Shown piece by piece: positions 1-22,805 of a stretch of DNA of 64,000 bases (position 1 is the first letter of the stretch; each line of letters starts with the position of its first letter). The DNA is from Manis javanica. Its lineage: Eukaryota; Chordata; Mammalia; Pholidota; Manidae. The DNA is taken from NCBI RefSeq assembly GCF_040802235.1, contig NC_133158.1:154888401-154952400 (forward strand), given 5' to 3'. The notes beneath the pieces are model-generated. The model worked only from the letters and a program-made list of their open reading frames with translations. It did not search any database and had not been told where the DNA came from. The position numbers were made by a program, and so were the translations under genes.

Positions 1-360
1 GGTTAGAGTTACCAGTCAGAGCTCTCTCCCCGTTTGTGGGGCTTCCTCTTCAGCCTTAGCCTTGTCATCTCTACCCATTCTCACACACTTCTAGGACATG
101 ACATCTGGAGTCATGACAATACCTAGAATGGTGCACCACCACCTGGAAATCTGGAGTAGAGAATTAGCACTCTGAGGAGGTAAAATGAATGGAAGGGTCT
201 TTTGACATAGTGAAGAGCAAAAAAGCACCTGTAGTGGGGCCAGAATGGCAGGGGAGAGTAGCTATGACCACAAAGGTTCTAGAGATAAAAATGCTGAGTC
301 CTCTGACTCACCTCCACCTACAGTAATCCAACAGTGATGGCTCTGTTGGAATACTAAAAA

Positions 361-655
361 GCAGTATAAGAGAAGAGTACAGTGAACTGGAATGTGTTGT
401 TATGGAAAGATGTCCAGGGTATGCTAAGTGAAGCAGCAGTTGCTGCACAGTGGACATCATATGATCCACTTTTGTAAGGAACAAATCACAGTAGTTTATG
501 TACTGTTCAAACTGAACGAATTAACACCAATTATTAATATGGTTGACTCTGAGGAGTAGGATCCTGGGAGGGCTTTCCCACTTATGTACATCTATAAGGA
601 TGATTTTATATTGTTCTTAAATTCTTTAAAAAATTTTTCCTATTGCTTTTTTTTA
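361..655 (+). repeat. Old LINE 3'-end-like sequence
   Basis: The order of motifs (GGTATGCTAAGTGAAGCAGC, TGATCCACTTTTGTAAGGA, a short CTCTGAGGAGTAGGATCCTGG block, then a T/A-rich end) resembles the 3' end of an ancient LINE. The subfamily cannot be named by eye. The rest of 1-1080 holds nothing I recognise. Confidence 0.3.
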
Positions 656-1289
656 GGGTATAGGAATACAGTAGTCTTCAAGAAACTTTCCAAGACACTT
701 ACAGGTCAAGATATTTCTAAAATATGTATCTATTGGGTAAAATAAAAAATAATAAAAATGAGTTCATCAACATAGTTTTTCTTTAAATAGCACAGGGCTC
801 CTTATTAAGAATCTGAATTTGCATATAACAACTGCTGTTCTAATGTCTAATGCTTCCATAGTCAAGTTAATGATGTCAGAGTATATCTTGATGCTAGTAT
901 TAAGAAAGCTTTAATAATATCCTACCTGGAGGTAGGGAAAACCTGGACATTTTCAGTCACTTCAAATCCCATAATACCATGCTTTCAGGACTCTACATTC
1001 AAAACTAGTTCCTGACTTACACTTAAGAGGGGAATAAATGTAGAGAGTCCACTAAATTCTCAGTTTCCTACACATCTGCGCAATCAGATGGAGAAAAAAA
1101 GAGCAGTCTTTTGCATCAGTATTTTGGCACAGGAATTAATATTTTATTCCTTCTTTCTCTCTCTAATTTTACCTTGGTTTCTGAGATGCAATAGTTTTCT
1201 AGGTTCCTTTGCATCCTTGAAGATCCTTCTCTTCTTCTTCTTGCTTCCTAAACATGATCTTCACCAGAGTTTAGTTCTCCAGTTACTTT

Positions 1290-1915
1290 CCTCTGTACAT
1301 ACTCTTGCAGCCATACTCGTTACTTTGATAATCAGCTCCTTTTTGATGGTAATAAAGCATCAAGTTTTTCTCTTTTCCCAAATCTTCAGTCTTATGTGTA
1401 CAAAAGCCTACTTAACACTTCCTCTTGAGAGCCCCTTAGCACCTCAAACTCAAATGTGTAAATCAAACTTCTCTTTCAGTCCACATTACACCAGCCTCCA
1501 TTCTTTCATAAAAGCAGGTTCAAAACTCTGCTGGGTTTTTCACACTTCCTCCATTCCCATTATCTCATCAGACACCAAGGAATTCTCTTGCCAAAGCCTC
1601 TTCCATCCATTCTTCTTTCTCCTCTTACTGTATTTGCCCTGCCCAAATACAGTCTCATTATTCTTACCTGAGCCATTTTAATACCTTATTTAACTCTGTT
1701 CAATCCATCCACCCTAATGGCCACCATCAATTTTCCTAAAGTATGCTCTGATCACATCACTTTCTTTGATCAAAACCTTAAAAAAAATTCCTTAATTTGC
1801 AAAGCCCTGAGCTATCTATCACTCAAGCATTATTTGTACCACTTCTCTACATTTCAGCTCTTTCATAGTCAAAACAAATCACTATGCAACACTTTGAAAA
1901 TGGAGAAAACTAGTT
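1290..1915. repeat. L2-like LINE fragment
   Basis: Degenerate pyrimidine-rich text with the recurring L2-type phrases (cattcttctttctcctctt, gatcacatcactttctttg, then a run on the pattern aaaccttaaa). The open frames across it have no family resemblance and are composition artefacts. Confidence 0.35.
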
Positions 1916-2515
1916 ACCCTTAAGAAACATATTAAAAGCATTTCTCCTTACACTAGAGAGGGGGAAAAGAGGGGAGCACCCACACTAGGAGTGGGTATCA
2001 GAATCCTCCAGGTGGGTCCTGTGCTATTTGAAATGCACTCCAGTACCTGCTGGAGATTCTGATACTACCACTCAGTTGAAAAAATTTTAAAAATCGTTGT
2101 CCTATGCAATTAATTATTGGATGCTACAGCAAAACTGAATACAGCTTTTGTTTATAGTCTTCCCTCTATAAGCTTTTCTCTTCCAATTACCATCTGTCAA
2201 ATTCTAACTAGCTTTCAGGTCTCACAAACACAACAAAATTTCCCACATGACTCAGCCAGAAGTAATTTCTCTACACCATTTTCACAAAGTCTTAAGACAT
2301 TTTTCACAAATCTTCTAGTGTTTGTGTCACATGTATATGTCTCTAGCCTTTTGTTACGTCATTGCTTTAGAACGCAGATGGTGTACCTTATTCTGCCTGG
2401 ACAGAGGGCCTAATGTAGTGCCTTGCACATAATCTAAGCTCAAAAAATAGGAAACAGAACCAAAAGCATCACTAACTGCTGAGATGAAAGAAAATGAGAT
2501 CAAAATTCTGCTCAG

Positions 2516-3518
2516 CGCAAGTTAGTTAGTAGTTTAAAACCTATACATGCTTAAGGTACTCTACAAGAAGATATGTCAAATAATCAATCCTCCCATGTTT
2601 TCTTCCATATGCTACCTCTATAGCTTTTCTTCTTCCTTCCTAATTACAACCCTTAAATAGAATTCGTGCCTCATATCGAATTTACCGAGTATCATAATTC
2701 TCCAGGTGGTAAAGATACCTCGAGACAAGTGCTGGGCATAGAAGCCACAGGGCATAAATCTGCAAAGAAGTAAAAAGCTAACCTTTTCAAACAATATGGC
2801 TTCTCTCTCACTTACCAACTTTACATTTCCCTGTATGGCCCCGGAAGATGACTGGTTAGCCAGAGACGGGTAAGATTCCTCAAGGGAGGAACAACCTAAG
2901 ACAGGCACAGTCGCAGGGGGGCCATCAGGTGAGAAATTGGGGATCAACAGAGGTGAGGCTCAGAACCTCACCCCCCCTGTTTTGAGAGATATCTTCTGCA
3001 TCCGTGGATGTTTTGCTGCACTAATCTAGCTTGGATTAATACTTAGTCCATAGGCACAGACCTGATCATCTACATTTGCCCTCTTACAGCACTAAACTAT
3101 GTTTTCTACCTTTATCTTGCATCTACCTATCACTTCAGCATTTTATTAAAAATAAAAAAAATAATAATAATAAAGGGAGAAATGTGGGATCCACATATAA
3201 ATCAAGTATAAAAATCAAATGAATATTCATATTTGACCTGAATGTTTATAGTTCATAATGCGTGATCAAAACCAAAAGTTTCTGTGATGACGGCCCTTGT
3301 ACTGTTTACCATGTAAGAATTTATTCACTATGTAAGAATTCGTTCACCATGTAAGAACTTGTTCGTTATGCTTCAGAAGATTGGAGACTGACGAGAATTA
3401 GGCTTGAGATGGATTAATGATTGTGCATTGAGCATTGACCCCCCTATACAGAATTTTATTGTTGTTAACAACCATTTGATCAATAAATATGAGAGATGCC
3501 CTCTCAAAAAAAAAAAAA
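2516..3518 (+). mobile_element. ERV-derived, poly(A)-tailed retrotransposed copy 1
   Basis: This is the 3' portion of a retroviral transcript: sequence downstream of env, a polypurine tract (AAAGGGAGAAA, 3172-3182), a U3 starting TGTGGGATCC (3183) with three 18-bp tandem units (about 3308-3365), R with AATAAA (3482-3487), then poly(A) (3506-3518). There is no U5 and no second LTR, so it is a copy of polyadenylated mRNA, not a provirus or solo LTR. It is about 1 kb, with the 5' end truncated compared with the copy at 30.8-32.0 kb. It carries no usable viral gene. A 109-codon frame on the opposite strand (2618-2947) is not regarded as a gene. Confidence 0.75.
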
Positions 3519-3659
3519 GCATCCCTCTTATACCTTCTAAAAGGCATAGGAATTTTAAACATTTTCAAGGGATAGAGAAAGAAATGAGTCTCCTTACTGA
3601 AGGACAATTTTCCTTAGTCAAATTAAAAGCTAAGGATGCAAAGAACTCTAACAACTCTA

Positions 3660-4505
3660 CAATATGACAACCCAATTTTAAAGTAGGCAAAAGTTTTAGA
3701 TACACATTTCACCAAAGAAATGGCTTAGCAGCACATGAAAAGGTATTCAACATCATTAGTCATTAAGGCAATGCAAATCAAACTGAAGTATCACTTCACA
3801 CATACTAGGATCAAGTCTGTCAAAAAGACAGACAATGACAAGTGTTGGTAAGGCTGTGGGGAAGTGGGAGCACTCCTCCATTGTCAGTGAGGATGTAAAA
3901 TTATACAGCCACTTTGGAAAACAGTTTGACAGTTTCTTGAAAAGTTAAGTATTAATTTCCCACACAACAGAGTAATTCTAGTCCTAGGTGTCTACCCAGG
4001 AAAAATGAAAAAAATACTTCCACACACAGATTTAAACATGAATGTCCATAACAGTATTATTAATAATAGCCAAAAAATAGAAACAACTGAATTGTCCATC
4101 AACTGGTGAATGGATAAACAAAATGTGGACTGTCCATATAATAGCATGATATTCAGCCATAAAAACAATGAATTACTGATACATGCAACAACATTTATGA
4201 ACCTAGAAAATGTTACACTAAGTGAAAAAAGCCAGACACAGAATATACATATGGTATAATTCCATTGATATGAATTGTCCAAAAAAGATGAAGCCATAAA
4301 AACAGTCAGTATTTGCCTGGGGCTGGGATGGGGGCTGGAATTAATGAAATGGGCATGAGGGATCTTATTGGGATGATGAAAATGTTCTAAAACTACTGTG
4401 GTAATGGTTACATAACTCAGGAAGATAATTAGAAACCACTGGATTATGGACTTAATGTGGGTGAATTTATGGCATGTAAGTCATACCTCAATAAAGTTGT
4501 TTTAA
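3660..4505 (+). mobile_element. L1 3' end (old L1M, plus orientation)
   Basis: Reads as the L1 ORF2 C-terminal region and 3' UTR: caaccattttaaagta-like start, GCAATGCAAATCAAACTGAA, AACAAGTGTTGG-like block, TGGATAAACAAAATGTGGA, ATTCAGCCATAAAAACAATG, and finally CTCAATAAAGTTGTTTT with its own AATAAA at about 4490. It is 5' truncated and diverged, with no intact frame. Confidence 0.75.
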
Positions 4506-4519
4506 AAAATAGAGAATCA

Positions 4520-4767
4520 ATCAAAACTGAAAGTTTCTGTGACATGACTGCCCTTGCACTGTTCACCATGTAAGAACTTATTCACTATGTAAGAACTTAT
4601 TCACCATGTAAGAACTTGTTCATTATGCTTCAGAAGATTGGAGACTGTTGAGAGTTAGGCTTGGGGTTGATTAATGATTGTGCATTGAGTTCCCTACACA
4701 GAATTTTACTGTTGTAAACAACCATTTGATCAATAAATATGAGAGGTGCCCTCTCAAAAAAAAAAAA
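4520..4767 (+). mobile_element. ERV-derived poly(A)-tailed copy 3 (short, nested in the L1 tail)
   Basis: A 248-bp copy holding only the distal U3 (with the same tandem units), R, AATAAA (4732-4737) and poly(A) (4756-4768). Direct repeats AGAGAATCA at 4511-4519 and 4768-4776 flank it and mark its insertion into the A-rich L1 tail. It is the most heavily 5'-truncated of the three copies. Confidence 0.7.
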
Positions 4768-4823
4768 AGAGAATCATTAAAAGAATAAAACCTGATACAT
4801 AAAAAAAAAAAAATTCTGCTCAG

Positions 4824-16925
<12,102 letters not shown>

Positions 16926-17149
16926 TTCTTAAAGAGGCTGCTACCCGGCGGGGCAGGTGCTCTGCGAGCGGTAGCACCCGCGCGGCATCGCCTATCCGCT
17001 CCCGCGTCTTGCGGGCCCTTCGTGCCAAGGCCTTGGACCCGGCCGCTCAGGGATGGCAGCTCCAGTCAGCGGGCGCGGGGACCCCGTCTTTTCACACTGT
17101 CGCTTTCGGCTAGGCGAGATATTCAGGCCCTTGAGTACCTCTAAACAAT

Positions 17150-18385
17150 TGATCTGCTGCCTTGTACCATTCCTACTTACTTCAGGGGCATCACTCACGT
17201 CTCCCCAATAGCCTGTGAACTTGTGGCTGAAAAAATCGAGTTGCACATGGCTGAATTCCTGGCTAAACACCAAAGAGCTGATCAGAAATACTGGAAATTC
17301 TAGGTAGTTTAGCTGCAAAGAGTAATGGCTAGAACATGCTTGGCAAGTATATATATATATATATGTATATTTGCTGAGAATTGTGGATATCATCTAGTGA
17401 ACTCCAGGTTTGACAAAAAAGTAGTTTGAACCACAGAGGATAGGAATACTAGGGTTGAAATCCACTGGCTCTCAGTCCAGTGCTACTAAAACCGTCTTGT
17501 AACGTATATCCTATATCTAGTCCTGACATCTCAACGCAGAGCTTGAGGTTGCAATCCCAGTTGTTGTTTTTTTAACAAATGTAGATGAAGCGGGTATTGG
17601 TGCAACTCTTTACAATTCATCCAGAAAATAATGTATCCAACTATGGACTGAGGGATGCTGTCTTAGTTCTGGCATGCAGGGATGGAACTGAAAAGAAAGA
17701 AAATTTCCTTTGGTCAGTTTCTAATTCACTGTGGTGAGCCCTTTCTTCCAAGATTAGGTGCAGTTGGATTGAGATTAAACTCTGCCTCCATTTCCAGTAC
17801 CCTTCAGATGTATAAAGCACCCCTAAATAATATCTGTCTCTCCTTTACCCAACCAATAGGTATTCTTTGAGAGACAACCAGTCGTCAAACTCACTGAGGA
17901 GGAGAATTGCACAAGGTTACTCTGGTAAGCCAGCTAAGGCTGAAAACTCTCATAAAAGGTTCTTGTAAAAAACTTCCAGCCTAACAATAGCTCATAACTC
18001 ATTCTTTTAGAAGGAACACTCATGAACACCCTTTCTTCACAAATATCTGTCTCATATTGTCCCTTTTTGATTAATGTTCTCCTTCAAGACTGAAAATTAC
18101 AATTTCACTACAAAATTAACGATTTCAAGACTAAAATTACTACTGTAATTTCACCTACATATAAAGTCTAGTTTGAAGAAAAATGAGATTTGCTCCAAGC
18201 TTAGAACCCGTCTCTTCCAGAGATGGCTCCTTCTGCCTTACACCTGCACCTGGCTCATCCAAGATTCTTAGGTGGGGGATGTGTCTCGTTTCCATGTTTG
18301 TCTGTAAATGTAAGCAGGAGCTGCCCACGTGTATTCCTGTTGAAAATAAAGGGACAGCAGTGGATACACCATCATTTCCTTTCAG
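17150..18385. other. Intergenic DNA upstream of HPS3, nothing recognised
   Basis: Falls from GC-rich promoter DNA to AT-rich sequence. A (TA)n run sits at about 17,348-17,370. No gene-like structure was found. Confidence 0.4.
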
Positions 18386-18389
18386 GAGG

Positions 18390-18690
18390 CTGTGTTAGTC
18401 TGTTAGTGCAGCTGTTACAAAATATCACAGACTGGGTGGCTTAAACAACAGAAACTTGTTTTTCACAGTCTTGGTGGCTAGAAATCCAAGATGGAGGTGC
18501 TATCAGGATTGATTTTTCCTGAGGCCTCTCTCCTTGGTTTGAAGATGGCCACTGTCTTAATCCATGTGGGCTGCTATAGTGAAATGTCACAGACTGGCCA
18601 TCTTATGGACAATAGAACTTAATTTCCCACAGATCTGAAGGCTGGGAAATGCCAGCCTGTAGAGATGACAGACCATGTGGACTTACTTTT
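18390..18690 (-). mobile_element. MaLR (MLT1-like) LTR sequence, two related copies, antisense
   Basis: The plus strand starts TGTTAGTCTGTTAGTGCAGC, then ACAGACTGGGTGGCTTAAAC, the complement of the MLT1 LTR 3' end. A second diverged version begins at about 18,555 (CTTAATCCATGTGGGCTGCT, then TGTCACAGACTGGCCATC). Two tandem or nested LTR fragments in one orientation are likely; family assignment is by eye. Confidence 0.5.
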
Positions 18691-18899
18691 CTTTATGGGC
18701 TTGCAGAAAGCAAGAATAATCACCACAACTGAAACTCTAGAAGAAATTTTAGTAGAACCCTTGTTATCAGTAGGAATTTTAGAGGCCTCAAGCAGATGTG
18801 GCTTCCAGCTATGGAGATCTCAGAAGACTACCAGGCCCTTGGTGGGCACTCCTTACCTCCACTGATAGTCTGGCACTTAAACCCCCTAAAGGTACAAAG

Positions 18900-21060
18900 C
18901 TAGGGCATTCAGAGGCTGGCCCTTGGTTAATAAAACAACACAAAGATCATAATCTCTTACTGTAGTGAATCTTAAGTATTTTTAGTATTTAGATCAGTTT
19001 GATGGCTTCCACAGAAATGGCAAGCTGCTCTCAGAATTGCACCATACACTTGATTCACTGATCAGTCCACACTTCTGCTCTGAGCATCCCTCCATTTGCT
19101 AGTAACCCACCATTTGTTAATAGACTGGGAAGGGGCAATGAAGTTGGTTAGCTGGCCTTTATCTGGCAGAAAAGTTTTGGATTGGTTCCTGCATTTCCAG
19201 CACTGATTGGTAACTGTAACAAGCCTGGTGACAGACATCAAGACATCATTCAGAGATTAGGGGGAATACAGAGCAGTGTTGCATTGCTTTCACTCTTGAG
19301 CTCCTTCCATGTAATATGCAATCCTTTGAATTCTCTGCTGAAGCAGAGTTGGTCTCTGCTATTGCCCTTCATGCCTTTACTCCTTTTTATGGTCACATTC
19401 CCAGATCCACTGACCATAGGGATTAGTGTGCAGCATAGACTGGGATAACCATAGCCAACACTCAATGGATCTCCAATTCCAGACTCTTCACTGATAAAAC
19501 TTTTTGCATCTTTCACACTCTTCTGCTTTAATGGACCACTTTATTTCAGTAGTTATTTTACATATTAACTTTAAAATATAGATGCCAAACATACTGTGTT
19601 TTAAAAACAGAAATTTCCAGAACATCTTTGAGAATCTTTTAAATGTTCTTTAGATAATAAATAACTCAGTTCAGGATTTCTTTCTGATAAGGGCACCTCA
19701 TGTCTTTCTGCAGTTTTCTACTTGAAGAGTCCATCTCAGTAAGGCAAGAAGCAGGACTGGCAAACCATTCTAGAAGTCTACAATTCCAAGTGTTGTAAAA
19801 GTAGTCTTCGTGTATTACTATAGCAACCAAAAGTATATTGGTGTCCACTTGTCCTGCCTGGGCTTTCAAGAAAGCGTGAATGATACCTAGTTTAGAGTGC
19901 CAGGCAGTAACTGTATGTAGCCCAAGCTGCCACTAATGCTCCCCTCTTGTGTGTGCTTCCAGCGTCGTGTGTGGCCGCAAGAAGCCGTTCTCACAGGCCC
20001 TTCTGTTTCTTCACCCCAGAGCCTCGCCCACCCTCAGTGTTGTTCTCCTTTTCTGCCCTTCAGCTCCCATCACTCCCCACTCTTGTCTTCAGAATTCCTC
20101 CCCCCACAACACTACTACAAAAACCATTCTTCATGCACTGTTGATTTTGAGTCTATTTGCTCCTAATTACTGCCAGGAAAACAAAACAAAGCAGGCAGTA
20201 GCAGTAAATAACAAAATACAGTAAACTCCAAAAGGCTGCAATTCTCACAAAATTCTTAGAATAGTCCACAGGGCTACACTTCTCAATTCCTTAGAGAAAG
20301 TAAATTTTCCCCTAGCCCCAATACCACACACACTTTTTCATACCTACCTTTAGACCTAATAAAGTCAAGCTGATGAAATAGATGCCTCCTTTGCTCTAAA
20401 GGAAGTTTACACTTCTGGTGACTTCCAAACTGGAGTTTGCCTAGTTTACTCAGTTTCTTATTGAAGACTGGCCCTTCTGGAATTTCTGTGTGTGGAATGA
20501 CTCCTATCTTGAGAGAGCTGGTAGCATCCTATATTGGGCTAAGCTATTGTTGAAATTGTATGAAACTCTTACCCAACTAATCATAGACCTCTCAGATTCA
20601 CGCATTCTAAACACATACTGCTTTTTTTTCCTGTATAGGCAAACATACATAAATTAACTATGCCTAACATAAATATATCTATTTCATGAGCTAACATTTT
20701 TCTGTGAACTGGGAACTAATAGAATATTCTATGAACTAGTTATATTTTTTACAAAAAGGAATCTGTCTGTTAAATACACATATTTGCAATTACTTGCTTT
20801 GTACTGCTTTTGTCATGACAGTCTAACCCAAAATTTTTGAAGAAAGTGTCTAGAGAATAATGATATGGCAAAAAGAGGGTTACTGACAAAATACTTTAAC
20901 ATTTCCTTGTTTCTGGGCCACACACATCCTAGTCAAGATAATAAGTAGGCTTTCTGATTTTTTTAAAATCCCAGTAAACAAAATCTTTCAGAAGAGTCTT
21001 TTTATATATATATATTATAACTACATATTTTTTAAACTACACAAATAAGCTTCACATTAA
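18900..21060. other. Intergenic, nothing recognised
   Basis: No gene or confident repeat. A C/T-rich block at 19,990-20,110 gives several overlapping open frames with no family features. A short (TA)n run sits at 21,002-21,018. Confidence 0.4.
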
Positions 21061-21062
21061 AC

Positions 21063-21249
21063 CAGTGATTCACAAACCTGAGTGTACATCAATCTCCTAG
21101 AGAACTTGTTAAAATACTTCTTGCTGTGCCTCACCCCCAGAGTTTCTGATTCAGTAACTATAGGGGGAGTCTGAGAAACTGCATGTCTCCCCAATTCCCA
21201 GGTGATGTTAGTGCTGCTGAGCTCCAGACCCAACCTTAAGAACCACTCA
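21063..21249. mobile_element. MER5A hAT element, near full length
   Basis: Begins CAGTGATTCACAAACCTGAG and ends CCTTAAGAACCACTC, with AGTTTCTGATTCAGTAACTA and AATTCCCAGGTGATGTTAGT inside. The ends are inverted, as expected for this hAT-derived element. Confidence 0.7.
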
Positions 21250-21429
21250 CTAAACTATATGGCTGCATGAATCCGAAACCCTATTAAAGCCAAAAGTTTT
21301 TTACAGTGGTAATTACCTCATGAAATAGTTTTAAGCTTCCATATGTTTAATGTGCCAACCACAGTACTAGTCATGACATTTAAATAAATCAGTGCCTGAA
21401 TCAACAAATATTTATTGAGTTTGGCAGAG

Positions 21430-21610
21430 TGCCAAGAGCATTGAGCTGATAGTCATGAAGACCTGCATTCCAATCCCAGCTTTACAGCTATGGTCTGAGT
21501 GCCAACACTCAACCATTCTGGACCTGAGTGTCCATATCTGCAGACTGAGGGAGTGAGCAAGATGATCTGTACAGCATCATCCATCTCTAAAAGCACCTGA
21601 TGATTCTTTG
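21430..21610 (+). repeat. MIR SINE
   Basis: MIRb-like order: ACCTGCATTCCAATCCCAGC, CATTCTGGACCTGAGTGTC, ATATCTGCAGACTGAGGG. Confidence 0.55.
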
Positions 21611-21867
21611 ATCCTACTACATAAAAGACTATGACATGCTGAGTAAGTGAAGGAATGGGGAACACAGAGCTTGCTCCTGCTCCTTAGCTGGGGGTCGCAA
21701 GATAGAGATCTAGGAAAAGGTACTAGCCCAAGCCAAAGGCAAATCCCAAGTAATAGTGTGCTTCAGAATTCCATCCTGGTGTTACGATATTGGGAAGACC
21801 ACTTCTTCACTCAGGCTCAGACTAAGAGAATTGGGACCTGTTCTGTAATAATATTCAACAGAAGAAA

Positions 21868-21945
21868 TCTCTTCCTCCTCTTCTTTCGTCCCACTTTCCT
21901 TTTTCTTCTTTCCTTCCTTCCTTTCCTTTTTTCTTTTCATTCCCT
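21868..21945. repeat. Polypyrimidine tract (TTCC-rich)
   Basis: A nearly unbroken C/T run of about 75 bp containing TTCCTTCCTTCC. Open frames reading poly-Phe/Ser or Lys/Glu across it come from composition only. Confidence 0.7.
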
Positions 21946-22359
21946 TTTTGATACTTATGTACTGGGCCCCTGGCAAGATAGATGGAATTGCCCTGAGTGA
22001 AGACAGGGCAAAGAGCCTGAGACCAAACCCCATGAGCTGAACCGGTTACATTACCTCACCAAGCCTGTTTCTTCATCTGCAGCACTGCTACTGTGAGCCT
22101 CATGTGAGCCTTATGAGATAATAGATGTCAAATTTTTAACGAAGGGCCTGCCGCACAGTGAGAAGATGTTACATCTCTGTGTTGTCCCAGAGTACGCAGT
22201 GTTACATGATATTAGAAACTTGAAAAATGTAAGAATGAATAATGGCCTTGAAAATGAGAGTAGAGAATGAAGGAGGAATGAAAATGAATATGAATACTAA
22301 TGAGGGAACAGACAAAGTGGAGAGAAAAGGAGGAATTTCACTGCAGATTAGAAGGAGAA

Positions 22360-22605
22360 TACCACAGTGATTAAGTTCATGCTCTTGGAGACAGATTGTC
22401 TGGATTTGAACCCTGGCTCTGCAATTTACTAGCTCTGTTGTGTGTGATCTTAGGCAAATTATTTAATCATTCTGTCCTCAGTTTCCTCATGTATGAAATG
22501 AAAATAATAATTTCTAGGCTATTATGAATATTAAGTGAGCTAAAACCTGTCAAGGCATGCCTAGCACTGTATAAGCACTTAGTAAGTGAAAGCTGCTAGT
22601 GTTTA
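22360..22605 (+). repeat. MIR SINE, near full length
   Basis: The complete MIR series can be read: GTGATTAAGTTCATGCTCTT, GGATTTGAACCCTGGCTCTG, AATTTACTAGCTCTGTTG, CTCAGTTTCCTCATGTATGA, CTAGCACTGTATAAGCACTT. Confidence 0.8.
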
Positions 22606-22805
22606 ATTTAATTCACTCCCAAGAAGCTCGTTCATGGAACACTAGATGTCATGGAGGAACCACTATTGTCTCCACTGGAAATGCATCAAATGCATTCCTA
22701 GGTATGCTTTGCTGAGGACTCCTGCTTTTCTACTATGAAGTTGATACATGTAAAAGTTTAGATCAGATTCACACCCCTTTTAAGACTAACATGAGGGCTT
22801 AAAGC

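Larger units (their letters stand above)
2516..4809 (+). mobile_element. Composite retro-insertion: ERV mRNA 3' end + L1 tail + nested ERV copy
   Basis: The block is bracketed by the 14-bp direct repeat AAAATTCTGCTCAG at 2502-2515 and 4810-4823. Inside, in order on the plus strand, are a 5'-truncated retroviral mRNA end (2516-3518), about 140 bp of unplaced sequence, an L1 3' end (about 3660-4505), a second shorter retroviral copy (4520-4767), and a terminal AATAAA (4784-4789) 11 bp before a run of A. One pair of target-site duplications around the whole, plus a terminal poly(A), suggests one L1-mediated insertion of a read-through transcript (3' transduction). Independent insertions with a chance repeat match are the alternative. 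Confidence 0.6.

Noticed and set aside
1088..1681. 197-codon plus-strand frame rich in Leu, Phe and Ser
   Set aside because: Reads through pyrimidine-rich old LINE-like sequence in an HPS3 intron. Looks hydrophobic only because of T-rich composition.
2618..2947. 109-codon minus-strand frame, with a matching 75-codon frame at 31338-31565 plus
   Set aside because: Both are antisense to the ERV-derived transcript, are the same repeat sequence in two places, and have no recognised domain. A shared open frame between recent copies is expected without selection.
3183..3505. Solo LTR of an endogenous retrovirus
   Set aside because: No U5 or CA end and no short target duplication. The sequence stops at a poly(A) after AATAAA, so it is a reverse-transcribed mRNA end.
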